Part shown: in pieces, positions 1 through 10,799 of the stretch
Layout: each line of letters opens with the position of its first letter
Numbering within the stretch: the stretch's first letter is position 1
DNA from: Salticus scenicus
Taxonomy: Eukaryota; Arthropoda; Arachnida; Araneae; Salticidae
NCBI GenBank assembly: GCA_963930645.1
Contig: OZ005650.1
Span: forward strand, 228,614,188 to 228,678,187
Length of the DNA: 64,000 nt
Direction: 5' to 3'
Translations under genes and position numbers: made by a program
Notes under the pieces: generated by a model
What the model saw: the letters and a program-made list of their open reading frames with translations, nothing else
Database searches by the model: none
What the model was told of the DNA's origin: nothing

Positions 1-48
1 GAAAGAACTTTCAACAGTGAGAGGTAATTAGAGAGTAAATTATCAGTT

Positions 49-1297
49 ATGGAAAACAGAGTGTACAGGATTGAAGAGAAAGTTATGAAGGTAGAAGAGA
101 GCTTTGAAGAGAAAGTTATGAAGATAGAAGAGAGCTTTGAGGATAAAATTATGAAGATAGAAGAGAAAGAAGTCTCCTTTGAAGAGAAAGAAAACTTTAA
201 TTAAGAGCTGAAAGGAAGGTTTTCAGAGATAGAAAGCAAATTTAAGAAAATAGAGAAAAATGCATGATGGAGATGATAGTAAAATTTGAGAAGAAATTGG
301 AAGAAAGATTGGGAAAGGAATTGCAAAAGAAGATCCGGAGTTTGGAAGAAAAGTTAGCATAAATGTCTTAGGAAGGTGAAAGAAAAGATGAAAGAATTCC
401 GAATCGAGAAGCAATTGATTTCCCACATATGACAGCAGATCATCCTGGCAAGCATTTAAGACACAGTTTTCCGTCGTAGCCAGGCCCTGACTAACGGCAG
501 GGCATACGGGGCAAATGCCCTGGGCCCCCCTTCTGGAAGGGGCCCCCTACAGACGTATGAAGAAATTCTGCAACCTAAAGACCTCTTATGCCACTGCAAG
601 GGGGCCCCCCAGAATAGGCTTGCCCCGGGGCTCCAGGTAGTCTAAGTCGGGCCCTCGTAGCTCAAGCTAACTGGCTAACAGGTGGGACCCTACTGCCAAG
701 ACAGCTCATCTAGTAGCATTGTTACAGGACGATGCAGCTGATATCTTAGAAACTCTTCCTAAGGAACAGAAAAATGTTTTCGAGGCTTTGACCAGAGCCC
801 TGGAGCTGCGTTTTGGAGAAAAACGTTCTGAAGAATACAGTCGTCTCTAGCTAAAGTCCCGTTACCAAAATGCGGGTGAAAGTTTATAAAAGCTGGCATC
901 GAATATTCAAAGACAATAATCACACTTAGCTTTCCCGGACTGTCACCCTGAAACTCGCAATGATTTGGCTCGAGAATACTTCATCGATGGCATGCGAGAT
1001 CCAGAGTTTCAAAAAGCACTTAGACTCTCCAATGTCAAGGATGTGGAATAGACTTTTGTGTATGCCCAGAAGATTGAGGTAGCCCAACAAATCTCCTGTA
1101 AAGACCGCCAGAGCAGCACAGCAGTCACTTTGGATAATTTTCAAGCTGACCTTAAAGAGATAAAGAAAAATCTGGCAGATTTTACTGGGAGATTACGCAG
1201 TCTTGAGAGTAGGAAAGAAGCGAAGAATCTGACGAGTGAACGCTGGGGTTGCGGAAGAGATGGGCATATCAAGCGAAGCTGCCCGTTAACATGGTGA
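49..1297 (+). pseudogene. Relic of a gypsy-type gag gene
   Basis: Degenerate gag of an LTR retrotransposon. An ATG at 49 opens a lysine/glutamate-rich coiled-coil-like stretch made of about three imperfect 45-bp repeats, stopped by TAA at 202-204. The coiled-coil-like sense continues to about 360. From about 430 to 1,297 the plus strand reads as a capsid-like region in several frames, with a final open piece at 1058-1297 that ends in a zinc knuckle, W-G-C-x4-H-x4-C. The first cysteine of the knuckle has become arginine, so the CCHC site is broken. Several stops and frameshifts, plus a MITE at 481-653, show it is dead. No protease or polymerase follows. Its coiled-coil start is unlike the gag at 51,274, so it is a different lineage. 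The family call rests on the CCHC remnant and the capsid-like text. Confidence 0.7.
481..653. mobile_element. hAT-like MITE inside the gag relic
   Basis: A GC-rich block of about 173 bp with runs of GGGCCCCC, quite unlike the AT-rich surroundings. It starts CAGGCCCTGAC and ends GTCGGGCC, an imperfect terminal inverted repeat. It is flanked by TCGTAGC at 474-480 and 655-661; extended to 8 bp there is one mismatch. An 8-bp duplication and a CAGG start suit hAT. Removing the block and one duplication rejoins the gag reading sense. Confidence 0.6.
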
Positions 1298-1499
1298 GCG
1301 CCACGTGAATTCTTAAGAAAATCTCCGCCAGGCCACGCATTTACTGTGTTTCAATAAAATCCATTAAAATACCTTAATGATATCCTGTAACAAATAAAAA
1401 TTAAGTAAATTTTAAATAATTTTTCAGTAATTACTAAAACAATGTAATTTTTTTAGTTTTATATCATATTTTACACTGTCAGCCACCAGTAGTGAATTA
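1298..1499. other. No gene seen
   Basis: AT-rich sequence after the gag relic with an AATAAA near 1353 that could have been its poly(A) signal. Nothing else is recognisable. Confidence 0.4.
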
Positions 1500-1991
1500 T
1501 TCCCACTTGCACGATTCCCATTTGCGCGAAGGGGTGAAAAATTCCCATTTGCACGACCGGAAATCGCACAACCGGGCGTTGAGGTGATTTCTTTCTTTTT
1601 GACTTGATAATCTGAGAACGCCCGTAACTCGGATCCGCGACAATCACTACTACGCACGTAAAAACAAAACAAACCAAACAAACAAACAACAAAAAACGCC
1701 CGTAACTCGATTTCACGGCAATCACTACCACGCACGTAAGAAAAAAAAACCATTGGACACCCCTTCCTCGCTGTGTATGAATCTGAAAACGTTGGTAACT
1801 CGTTTTCGCAGCAATCAGTCCCACGCACATAAAAACCAAAGAAAAAAAATAGAAAATTACTGGACACCCCTACCTCGCTGCATATGAATCTGAGAACGCA
1901 TGTAACGCATATTATTCTTGTATTTTTACTTTGTTCGCGCAAATGGGAATTTTTCAGCACTTCGCGAAAATGGGAATCGCGCATGTGGGAA
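1500..1991. mobile_element. TIR element with internal minisatellite
   Basis: About 55-bp terminal inverted repeats (1500-1557 and 1937-1991) begin TTCCCACTTGCACG and read back as the partner with a few mismatches. Each arm contains two ATTCCCATTTGC-type motifs. Between them lie three to four diverged units sharing GTAACTCG and CACGCACGTAA-type phrases, at about 1619, 1698, 1790 and 1895. The minus-strand open frame across the element only translates these repeats and is not a gene. No clear target duplication was found. Confidence 0.6.
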
Positions 1992-2867
1992 GACACCCTT
2001 TTGAAGACCTTTCTGATAAAGTAATATTACTTAAACTATATTTTCTGAAGAAGCAACTTTCAAAAATACATTTTTCCATAAAATAATGTCTTCAAACAAA
2101 TGTCGTTATTTTTTCTTATTAGTTCATTGAGCTGAGTCGGCGTGCTATTGCTCATCTTTAAATATTATTTTTTTATCCTCGCGTATTTTATTAATTTCAC
2201 CACTATCTTCGTTTGTAATGATCGATAGATGGCGCTTTTTCAGCTTTTGTTGTTAGTAAATATAATAGCCACCTGTATTTATTATTGTTCTATTTGTGTT
2301 ATTACTTAATATTCGTGCTACAATTTCTCCGCCATTACATTGTGGAAAAATGATTGCTTTTGGAAAAAATATTTCAGTTTATTCAAAGTTCGATCGGAAG
2401 TAGGTATTTAACTGAAGCTGAATAAATATTAGTTTCAAATCATCTGATTAATTCTTTACTTCCATTAGCCGAAGCAACTGAAATTTTAAATTTGTCATTT
2501 GGAAATAAATGGAAGCTTAATTCTGGATTTCTTGATTTTTGTTGTTACACTGTGGTGCACAACAGTAAGTGTTATATTTTTTACCGGATTTATTCATTTT
2601 TATTCAATAAATATATGTGAAACTAAACATCGGCAAGCAATGGCGTCTCGATGAAAGCCGAAAGCTATTCATGTTATTTGTAATTTCATCTTAGCCCACG
2701 AGAGGGCTAGCATTTCATTACAATCGCGGATCCTATCGTTTCTACAAAAAATAATTGTAAGTGGTCCATGTTAGAGAAATCAGCATATATATAGTTACGC
2801 TCATCAGTGCCTGACTCTGTCACGCTTTTGGCTTAAGAGATTTCCTTGGACTCTGTCTCCTAAATTT
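1992..2867. other. AT-rich sequence without a gene
   Basis: No open frame, splice pair or repeat boundary that I can support. A GCGCTTTTTCAGC-type phrase near 2230 is the only locally GC-richer spot. Confidence 0.4.
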
Positions 2868-3006
2868 CATTCTTTAGTTAATTTTAAAAAATCTAATTGA
2901 CCGATCGACAAGCTGTTTAATCCGACGGATTCAGAAAAATCGCCCTTTTCATTTCGTACCTTATTTGTAAACAATTTTTGATTAGATTTTTTAAAATTAA
3001 TTAAAA
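2868..3006 (-). repeat. Dispersed repeat, copy 1 (inverted relative to copy 2)
   Basis: The ends carry an inverted repeat, AGTTAATTTTAAAAAATCT at the left and its complement near 2984-3003. Read on the minus strand, 2868-2965 is a diverged copy of 4387-4479, sharing GGTAC-AAATGAAA-GG, TTTTTCTGAATCC and AGATTTTTTAAAATTAACT blocks. No coding potential. Confidence 0.5.
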
Positions 3007-3020
3007 TATGAAAATAACAG

Positions 3021-3159
3021 CAGGGATGGAACACGGGCGCAGAATTCATACCGGAATCCGTTTAAGAAATTTCTCTACCTATAATATCGTTGATTTAAGA
3101 AGTAGAAAATTTTCTTACATTGAGAGTGGTATGAATTCTGCGCCTGTGTTCCATCCCTG
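3021..3159. mobile_element. 139-bp MITE with 6-bp target duplication
   Basis: Starts CAGGGATGGAACACGGGCGC and ends with its complement at 3128-3159; the ~32-bp inverted repeats differ at about one base. Direct TAACAG flanks it at 3015-3020 and 3160-3165. The CAGGGATGG terminus is hAT-like, but only 6 bp of duplication are visible, so the superfamily is open. Confidence 0.75.
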
Positions 3160-3165
3160 TAACAG

Positions 3166-4284
3166 CTTTAAAATAAACATTTACATTTTTAATTGTTGCC
3201 ATTTTTTTAAGCATAAAATAAAATATGCTTTAACGTGAATATATATATATATATTAAATATTAAATTTGCTCATGCATTTGAAAAATTGACGTCTTAAAT
3301 TTTAAAGGTAATGAAGAGATAAATAAAGGTCGAAAATTTCGCACGGGCTTGCTAGCAAATGAATTATTTAAAATGAGAAATAAATAAAATGAAGTGATCA
3401 TTTTCCAACGGGCGCCTTAGTCGCCCTACAACTGACTAGTATTATATAGATAGATAATAAATCATAATAGAATACAAAGTATACGTTTATTATATTACGT
3501 TTAAAAAGAACATTTTATGTAGATTTTTATTAAATACTTCGTAGGGCGTAATAAAGCGAATTATTAAATCAAAAATATACATAAGTATCAAATTATGACT
3601 TCTGTATTATACAAATATAACAGTCTTATTTGTTTCAATCATTAGTTTTTAAGTTATTACAAACACAAAAGGTATAAGTCAATTTTTCTGCAGTGCGGCT
3701 TTTTTTTTTTTTTTTTTGTTGTTGTTGTTCCTTAGTATGGATATACTACCTTATTTTTTGTATAAGGAAGTAAAAAATAGGTCAAGTCTTTAAAAATGGG
3801 AGAATTTTGGCCCAAAACGCAAAATTGTGAATGTTTGGGCCACTGGGAACAAACATTTACTAGAATAATATAAATAGTATTTATTGAAACTTAAAATACA
3901 CATGTTCTAAAACGAGCATAAATTTCACATATGTGATCAGTCTGATATTTTCCTCATTTTCAGGGCCGAAAATCCCTTATGGACCCTCATCATTTAGCTT
4001 ATTCAGATATTATTACTTTGACAAAATGACAAATAAACTAGCGACGATTTTAATGAATTTGAGTTGAAGTAATTTTTCATCGATAATTAAATGTAAATTA
4101 TGTTTCATTACTTGAATTCCATTATTTTGCTAAAAACACGGTTAAATTTATTTTATTTATTTATTTATTTTTATTTTTCATTATTGCCAATTTATCGACC
4201 TTTACCAACTGTTTTGATCTGGCGATTATGGCAAATTTTAACATAAATTCATTTGAAAATATAGACGGGCAAAGATCTTTTAGT
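3166..4284. other. AT-rich sequence without a gene
   Basis: Contains a short TA run (3238-3254), a T-run plus (TTG)n near 3701-3729, and at about 3735-3775 a short piece ending TATAAGGAAGTAAAAA, which matches the distal end of the hairpin-ended element family described at 17,658. Otherwise nothing recognised. Confidence 0.4.
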
Positions 4285-4286
4285 TA

Positions 4287-4626
4287 TAAGGACGGAGGAC
4301 TATTAGTTTTAATCTGGAGTTTTTGTAGACCAGTTTTGTGTAACACCAAAACAAATTAGAAATATTAGTCCTATCGTTACAAATTTGGTACCAAATGAAA
4401 GGGGCTATTTTTCTGAATCCAAGGGTGCAAACAGATTTTCAACACGATGATAAGATTTTTTAAAATTAACTAAAGTATGTAATTTAGGTGGCGACATTTC
4501 ATTTTAATTCATTTCAGTCATTTTAAAAAGTACGTGGCGCAGTTTTACGGTACAAAAAATTAGATAAAAAATATATAAATAAAAATTTTACAGATTGAAA
4601 TGAATACGAATAGTCCTCCGTACGAT
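4287..4626. mobile_element. MITE with GGACGGAGGACTATT ends
   Basis: Inverted repeats at 4290-4316 and 4591-4622 share CGGAGGACTATT and TTTxAATCTG. A fragment with the same end lies at about 24,166-24,192. Inside, 4387-4479 is repeat copy 2 of the 2,868 repeat, so this element is composite. It lies in what would be the first intron downstream of the exon at 4717-5104 (minus strand). Confidence 0.5.
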
Positions 4627-4716
4627 CCTGTCTTTGACAGAATTTTGACTTTTTAAAAATTATTATTATTATTTTTAAATAATAATATTAATACATTTTT
4701 TTCTAGTAAAACTCAC

Positions 4717-5104
4717 CTCATAAGGATTATGATGTTTTTCTCTTCTGTATTCGTTTTCATACTGGATATCAGAATATTTTTTCCGTGGTGGTGAAAAATG
4801 TTTATTCTTCCTTATACATTCCTTTGATTTTATTTTTTTACTTTCTTCTGGGGATCTTGTATATCTCCGAGTTTCATATTCGTATGTATACTTTTCATAA
4901 TCCCGAGGATCGTCCTCATCTAAAGGACACTGTCCATTAAAGTCTTTTTTATGATCAGGATATCCATGTTCGGCCCACGTTCTCACAGCTTCGGATTTAT
5001 CTTTGTCCAAATCCTTTAGCTTAGATATCCTTCGTGCCATTGTCTTTCTTTTTAGAAAGGATGCACATTGAAGTTCGAAGAAAGGAAAATGTTACAGCAA
5101 TAGG
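4717..5104 (-). CDS. First coding exon of an unrecognised host gene
   Basis: Read on the minus strand, a pyrimidine tract TTTTTTCCCCTAG gives an acceptor at 5104/5105. An in-frame TAA follows, then a good-context ATG at 5040 (A at -3, G at +4), then 108 open codons ending in GAG|GTGAGT at 4717/4716. The coding part is exactly 108 codons, so the exon ends in phase 0. The peptide starts MARRISKLKDLDKDKSEAVR and is very hydrophilic: acidic in the middle (PLDEDDPRDYEKY), then rich in R, K, S and Y. It has no signal peptide or membrane segment. Such composition is common in nuclear RNA-processing proteins, but I recognise no domain and assign no function. The 5'UTR contains one upstream ATG in another frame. 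The Helitron pair begins only 18 bp upstream of the acceptor. Later exons were not found at lower coordinates. Confidence 0.6.
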
Positions 5105-5121
5105 CTAGGGGAAAAAATATA

Positions 5122-6507
5122 TCTATATATTAATAAAATCAGACTTTTGTCTGTAAATTTGTCAGAATAAAAAAATATTGCGATTTCTCCACGTTTCACT
5201 CATCATGAAAGCCGAAAATGACATAAGAAAATTTTGCCTGCGTGTGTGTGTGTGTCATCGTGTCTGTATGTCGCTTTTTTTGTCCGGACATCACTTGAGA
5301 GCGGCTGGACGGAATTCAACGCCGCTTGGCATAAACTTAGATCTTTACCTAACTTAAAATTATATCTATCAATTTTTCAGAAACTCCCCCACGTTCCCCC
5401 CAGGGGGGCAAAAGACAAAAACACGTTTGTCCCGGTATCACTTGCGAACGGCAGGACAGAATTCAACGATGCTTCACAGGAATTTAGGTCTTTACCCAAC
5501 TTAAAATTATATCTATCAACTTTCAGAAATTCCCCCACGTTCCCCCCCTGGGGGGAAAAAGACAAAAAAAAACGTTTGTTCGGGTATCACCTGAGAACGG
5601 CTGGACAGAATTCAACGGCGCTTTGCAGGAAGTATGTCTTTACCCAACTTAAAATTATATCTATCAATTTTTCCGAAATTACTCCCCTTTCCCCCCCTGG
5701 GGGAGGCAAAAGGCAAAAACACGTTTGTAAGCATAACTCGGCTCCTAATTACTTCACAGTAAAGAAATTGCATTTGGGGAGATTAGACATGAGTACAAAT
5801 AATACGTTATTCTGCATTTAGGAATTTTCGATTTTTAAGGGAAGGGAGGGGGAAAATATTGAAAATTCTTGATTTTTGAGTAGACCTCTACCAAAAATGG
5901 AACAAATATATTGAAAAAAAGGGCTATGCGACTTCCTTAGGTTATTTCCAAACACACATTTTTTTGGGGGGGGGGGGAGGGGTGCGTTTTTTTTTCTTTG
6001 GGGGGGGGGGTGCGGGGGGTTACGAAGGGACAAACTCGAGACACACCTTTTAGTGCTAAATTTGTCCTGCTAAATCTATGGGATCTGCGGTCACGAAATG
6101 TGGTGCGTAAATTGTTTGTATGTATCTGACCCTTATTGTAACGGGTTTTACGAAATCCTCCCCTTACCCCCTTTGTGTTAAGAGGGCTATAAACACGTTT
6201 TCCCGTTTGAATTCGTCTTAAATTATCTTAGATTGGCGAACTTTGGTGGGTGGATGTTGATTAGGTGTACGCATTATGTACTTTGTCGAGAATTCGCAAA
6301 ACTTCGAACTTAGCCACTGGGGAAGGGGGAGTAAGAATCGGGTATGTTGCTACCAAAAGCAGTGGGAACACGGACTCCTCACGTTGCGAGCGAGAAAAAT
6401 CTCTACCGAGCACAGCAGTAACTTTAACTCAGGTTAATTAATAGTGATATGGGATTTTGACAACTCATTTCAGTATTGTGTCCAGCGAAGCGGGAAAAGC
6501 CTGCTAA
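5122..6507 (+). mobile_element. Non-autonomous Helitron, first of a head-to-tail pair
   Basis: Starts TCTATATATTAATAAAATCA after an A, and ends with a hairpin region GCGAAGCGGGAAAAGCCTGCTAA, that is a CTAA (CTRR) terminus at 6504-6507. A TC start and a hairpin plus CTRR end define Helitrons. Inside are a GT microsatellite near 5240, then three diverged ~125-150-bp units (about 5285-5730), each with a 'GGCTGGAC-GAATTCAAC' head and a C-run/G-run palindrome. No Rep/helicase coding sequence; it must be moved in trans. Confidence 0.85.
5285..5730 (+). repeat. Minisatellite inside Helitron 1 (3 units)
   Basis: Three units share ACTTAAAATTATATCTATCAA followed by CCCCCACGTTCCCCCC and GGCAAAAGACAAAAACACG. 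The long open frame here (5234-5821) is a consequence of the repeat and is not a gene. Confidence 0.7.
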
Positions 6508-7790
6508 TCTATATTAATAAAATCAGACTTTTGTCTGTAAATTTGTCAGAATCCCAAAATTTTACGATATCTTCACGTTTCACACACCATGAAAGCCGAA
6601 AATGGCCTCAGAAAATTTTGCCTGTGTGTGTGTGTGTGTCATCGTGACTGTATGTCGCTTTTTTTGTCCGGACATCACTTGATAACGACTGGACGGACGG
6701 AATTCCACAGCGCTTGGCAGAAACTTAGAACTTTCCCTAACTTAAAATTATATCTATCAACTTTTCCGAAATTCCCCCACGTTACCCCCTGGGGGGGGGG
6801 GGGGGGGCAAAAGACAAAAACACGTTTGTTCGGGCATCACTTGAGAACGGCTGGACGAAATTCAACGGCGCCTGGCATAAACTTAGATCTTTACCCAACT
6901 TAAAATTATATCTATAAGCTTTTCCGATATTCCCCCAGGTTCCCCCCTGGGGGCAAAAGACAAAAACACTTTTGTCCGGGTATCACTTGAGAAAGGCTGG
7001 ACAGAATTCAACGGCGCTTCGCAGGAGTTTAGGTCCTTACCCAACTTAAAATTATATCTATCAACTTTTCCGAAATTACTCCCCTTTCCCACCTGAGGGA
7101 GGCAAAAGACAAAACATGTTTGTAAGCATAACTCGGCTCCTAATTACTTCACAGTAAAAAAATTGCACATGGTGAGACTAGATATGAGTACAAATAATAC
7201 ATTATCTGCATTTAGGAATTTTCGATTTTTAAGGGAAGGGAGGGGGAAATATTGAAAATTCCTGATTTTTGAGTAGGCCTCTACCAAAAATGAGGGGGTT
7301 ATGAGGGGGCAAACTCGAGACAAACCTTTTAGCGCTAAATTTGTCCTGTGAAATCTATGGGATCTGCGGTCACGAATTTGGTGCGCAAATTGTTTATATG
7401 TATCCAACACTTATTGTAACGAGATTTTACGAAATTCCTTTCCCTTACCCCCTTGGTGTCGAAAGGGCTATAAATTCGTGTAAAAACACGTTTTCCCGTT
7501 TGAATTCGCCTTAAATTACCTTAGAATGGCAAACTTTGGTGCGTGGATGTTGATTAGGTGTACGCATTATGTACTTTGGTGAGATTTCGAAAAACTTCGA
7601 ACTTAGCCACTGGGGAAGGGGAAGTAAAAATCGGGTAAGTTGCTGCCGAAGGCAGTGGGAACACGGACTCCTCACGTTGCGAGCGAGAAAAATCTCTACC
7701 GAACACAGCGAAACTCAGGTTAATTAATAATGATATAGGATTTTGACAAGTCTTAAGTGTAGTGTCCAGTGAAGCGCGCAAAGCCAGCTA

Positions 7791-7791
<1 letters not shown>
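6508..7791 (+). mobile_element. Non-autonomous Helitron, second of the pair
   Basis: Begins TCTATATTAATAAAATCAGA directly after the CTAA of the first copy, with no base between them, and ends GCGCGCAAAGCCAGCTAG at 7788-7791 followed by T. It is a diverged copy of the first Helitron along its whole length, with the same GT run, the same three minisatellite units (about 6665-7110) and the same 3' half with a 'TGCTGCCGAAGGCAGTGGGAA' phrase at 7641-7661. Confidence 0.85.

Positions 7792-7836
<45 letters not shown>
7792..7836. repeat. (TA)n microsatellite
   Basis: About 22 TA units directly after the Helitron terminus. Confidence 0.9.
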
Positions 7837-7839
<3 letters not shown>

Positions 7840-7867
7840 TATATAAACGATTATAATTATTATAAAC

Positions 7868-8035
7868 GGTACAAGATGCAGGTTGGTCCACAACTGGATT
7901 TGGCGATTTTTCTTTGGCGCTGTTTTGAAATATAACGATGTCGCTCTAGATTCTTTGCAATATGATATGGCAACTTGCTTGCTTGTTTATTTTTTATAAC
8001 CACGGCAACAGTATTGCAATATATATATATGGCAA
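7868..8035. mobile_element. Fragment of the GATTTGGCGATTTTT MITE family
   Basis: Shares GGTTGGTCCACAACTGGATT, TTTGGCGATTTTTCTTTGGCG, ATAACGATGTCG and ATATGATATGGCAACTTGC with 33,568-33,770, 40,258-40,811, 26,490-26,560 and 27,950-28,040. The far end is not clear here. Confidence 0.45.
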
Positions 8036-8701
8036 AGACTCTGTGTACGTGTGTCTGCGGACAGCGTAGCGTAAAGACGGTAGCTCGGACAGTCCCGTAA
8101 TTCGACACTAAGTTGCCGCCCGAAAGGTCCAAGTGCACCTCGAATCCCGTTTTTCGAATTTTTATTAGTTTTCTATAAATTAATTAAAACGTGAAACTAA
8201 TAACCTCATAATAGCTTTAAAATTAGCAATTTAAATTTTATTCAGAATTTAACTGCCAAAAAAATTTACGAGTTCATTTTTTTTCGACAGGAAAATAAAT
8301 ACAATTACTTAAACGTGAACAATAAAAAATTATAAAAAAATTAAATTATGCATCTCCCAAAAACGTCATTCTTGCACGTCATTCTTGCTTTAAAATTTTA
8401 TACACATAAACAAAGTGCTAATATAGTTTATGATGCTAATATATGTTTTTTTTTCTTTTTTTTTTTTTTTTTTGTACTGTGAAGTTGTTATTCAAAAAAG
8501 CTGCCCATGATGTCACATTTGACTGCGTAGCATAGCATTTCTTTACTACTCTAAACTCTGTGAATCATAAATTTATTTTATCAGTTTTATTTACAGCGCG
8601 ATTTTTTAAATTTTGGCAATGATGTAAACTGAACGTTTCTCGCCAAGAAGTTTAATCTAGCAAAAGCCATTTTAATCTAAGTAGCGTATCAAAAATATAA
8701 A
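8036..8701. other. No gene seen
   Basis: AT-rich, with a T-run at 8446-8472. Phrases near 8150-8400 recur near 21,780-22,080 (AATTTTTxATTAGTTTT, TTTACGAGTTxATTTT, AGCATCTC-CAAAAA), so it is an old dispersed repeat. Confidence 0.4.
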
Positions 8702-9365
8702 TCTATATATATATAAAAGAGTACTTCCACTCACTTACTCACTCACTCACTCACTGACTCATCAACGCATAGCAAAATCTACTGAAGCCACTGACTTGAA
8801 ACTGGGTCAGGTTATAGAACATGTAGTGTAAGCACCCCCTAAGAAGCGATTTTGCGAAATTCGCCCCCCCCCAAGGGGGGTGGGGTGGGGGGAAAACGTG
8901 ATTTCACAGAAACCTTCATATCTCAAAGAAAAAACCAGATAGATGTAAAAGATTTGCATTAAAACATAGCTAAAACAAATGCCTAAAAATCAATTTCCTG
9001 AATTACGGAAACTCGGTCCACAAGAGGGGGTGCGTGGCAAAATGGGATTTCACATGCGCAAAAAGTGATTTCATAAAAAGCCTTCATATCTCAAATAGAA
9101 AAACAGATATACGTGAGATTTTTATTTCAAAATATAGCTAATATAAATACCTAAAAACCAATTTCTGGAATTTTAGAAATTCGGCCCCTAAGGGGGGAAC
9201 AGGGGGCAAAACGTGATTTCACAAAATCCTTTATATCTAAAAGAAAAAAACAGATATCCGTAAAATTTTTGCCTTAAAATATAGCTAACACATATACCCA
9301 AAAAACAATTTTTGGAATTTTAGAAATTCAGCCCCCAAGGGGAGGGGAAGGAAGCAAAACGTTAC
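8702..9365 (+). mobile_element. Helitron 5' end with internal repeats, 3' end missing
   Basis: Starts TCTATATATATATAAAAGAG followed by ACTTCCACTCACTTACTCAC-type repeats, a common Helitron 5' end. Three diverged ~165-bp units follow, each with ACGTGATTTCACA-AA, CTTCATATCTCAAA and a G/C-run palindrome. I found no hairpin plus CTRR, so it is truncated near 9,365. Confidence 0.6.
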
Positions 9366-10790
9366 CTATATTGTATCTTCTATATAATAATATAGATATT
9401 TCTTCTATAATAAAGTTTTAAAATAATTATTTTAATTTTTAATAGTTGCCAAAAAAATTTACGAGTTGATTATTTTTCGACATATAATAAAATATATTTT
9501 CACGCGAATGGTAAAAGAAATATTAAGTAATAAATTTGCTTAGGCTATGTATGACAAAATGACGTCATTATCAAAATTAAATAATAATAATAATAATCCA
9601 ATATATTTCTTCAAATTTTGTTTCATAATCTTTTTTAACATACCTCAATTTTAGATTTCTTTTTAATAGTGTTTTTATTTATTTATTGGTACGAATAACA
9701 CGTTTGGCATGTGTGTGAGTGTTCACACATATGTCCTTCAAAAGCTTATTTATTTATTCAAATTTAATATATAACAAAAAAGGAGAGATTAATAGAGATT
9801 ATATAAAATAAATCTTTTTAAATTTATGCAATTCAATTAATTAATTATATAGAATTTCCCGTTTTATTTACAAATCAAAATCTTTCATTTAATAGCGTTC
9901 TTTGTCCTTTATTGTTACAAACACATTGCTCTCGGAATAATATAAAGCAATTTTTATATCGGGGCTTTTGAAAAATAATTCTGTTTATACTTTTTCCCCG
10001 AAAGAATTAAATCAATTTAGCTATAATTATTTATTTTGAGAAGGTAATTTAAAAAGTCGTTATCAGCCTATTTCTAATATAAGCAGCTATTAATAAAATA
10101 AAAAACAGTCATTTCAGTTCATATTTATTACCCTTATGTTTACATTAAAAGCTATTATTATTTCAAACAGGTCATTATAGTTCTAAAAATAGATTTATAA
10201 TGGATTTTTCACGACTATGCGGCGTCTATTGAAAATGTCGGTTTATTTACGTTGAAGTTGAAGGTCAGTTGGCGATGCTTTTCAATGTCAAATCGATCTA
10301 CCTTTTGTAACGACTTTTTATATTCAAAATTTTGTATTAATATGTTAGGAGGACAAAAAAACAGCTTGGCACTCTTTTGGCTGAATTTTAACGATGCCAA
10401 CCTTTGGGGTTGCACTTTAAGTTCTCTGAGGCTGACCGATCTAGTTAACTTTTTTCGCTTTGGATTGGGTTTGATTAAGACGTAAAGTTTTGTGCTCCTC
10501 CTCTCCTCCCCGTCCCAATTTCCGTACGAGATTCATATGTTCATCTGTACTTCAATAAAGATGTAATTTATGTTTGAAGATGATTGTTTTTACGAACCTG
10601 ACAATAAAAAACACCAGTTTAGTTAATTGTTTCTTCTTACTTGATCTGCAAAGGATTGTTTAAGTTAACAGATTTTTATGAACTTCGACACGGCCAATAT
10701 ACACATGGATCTGGGTAACTGTTTTTAGGGGATATCTTCATCATAGCATGAAAGCTAATTCAGCATTATATTCAGATTTACTTATTCATA
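9366..10790. other. No gene seen
   Basis: AT-rich intergenic or intronic sequence. The overlapping short frames on both strands at 10,215-10,485 have no domain I recognise and no splice support. Confidence 0.4.
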
Positions 10791-10799
10791 ATACGCAAA

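Noticed and set aside
223..426. 67-codon minus-strand frame at the window start
   Set aside because: Opposite strand of the coiled-coil gag relic; amino acids mirror the lysine/glutamate codons.
1424..1996. 190-codon minus-strand frame
   Set aside because: It translates a TIR element and its internal minisatellite; composition is irregular and no domain is visible.
5234..5821. 195-codon plus-strand frame
   Set aside because: Lies wholly inside Helitron 1 and is produced by the three minisatellite units.
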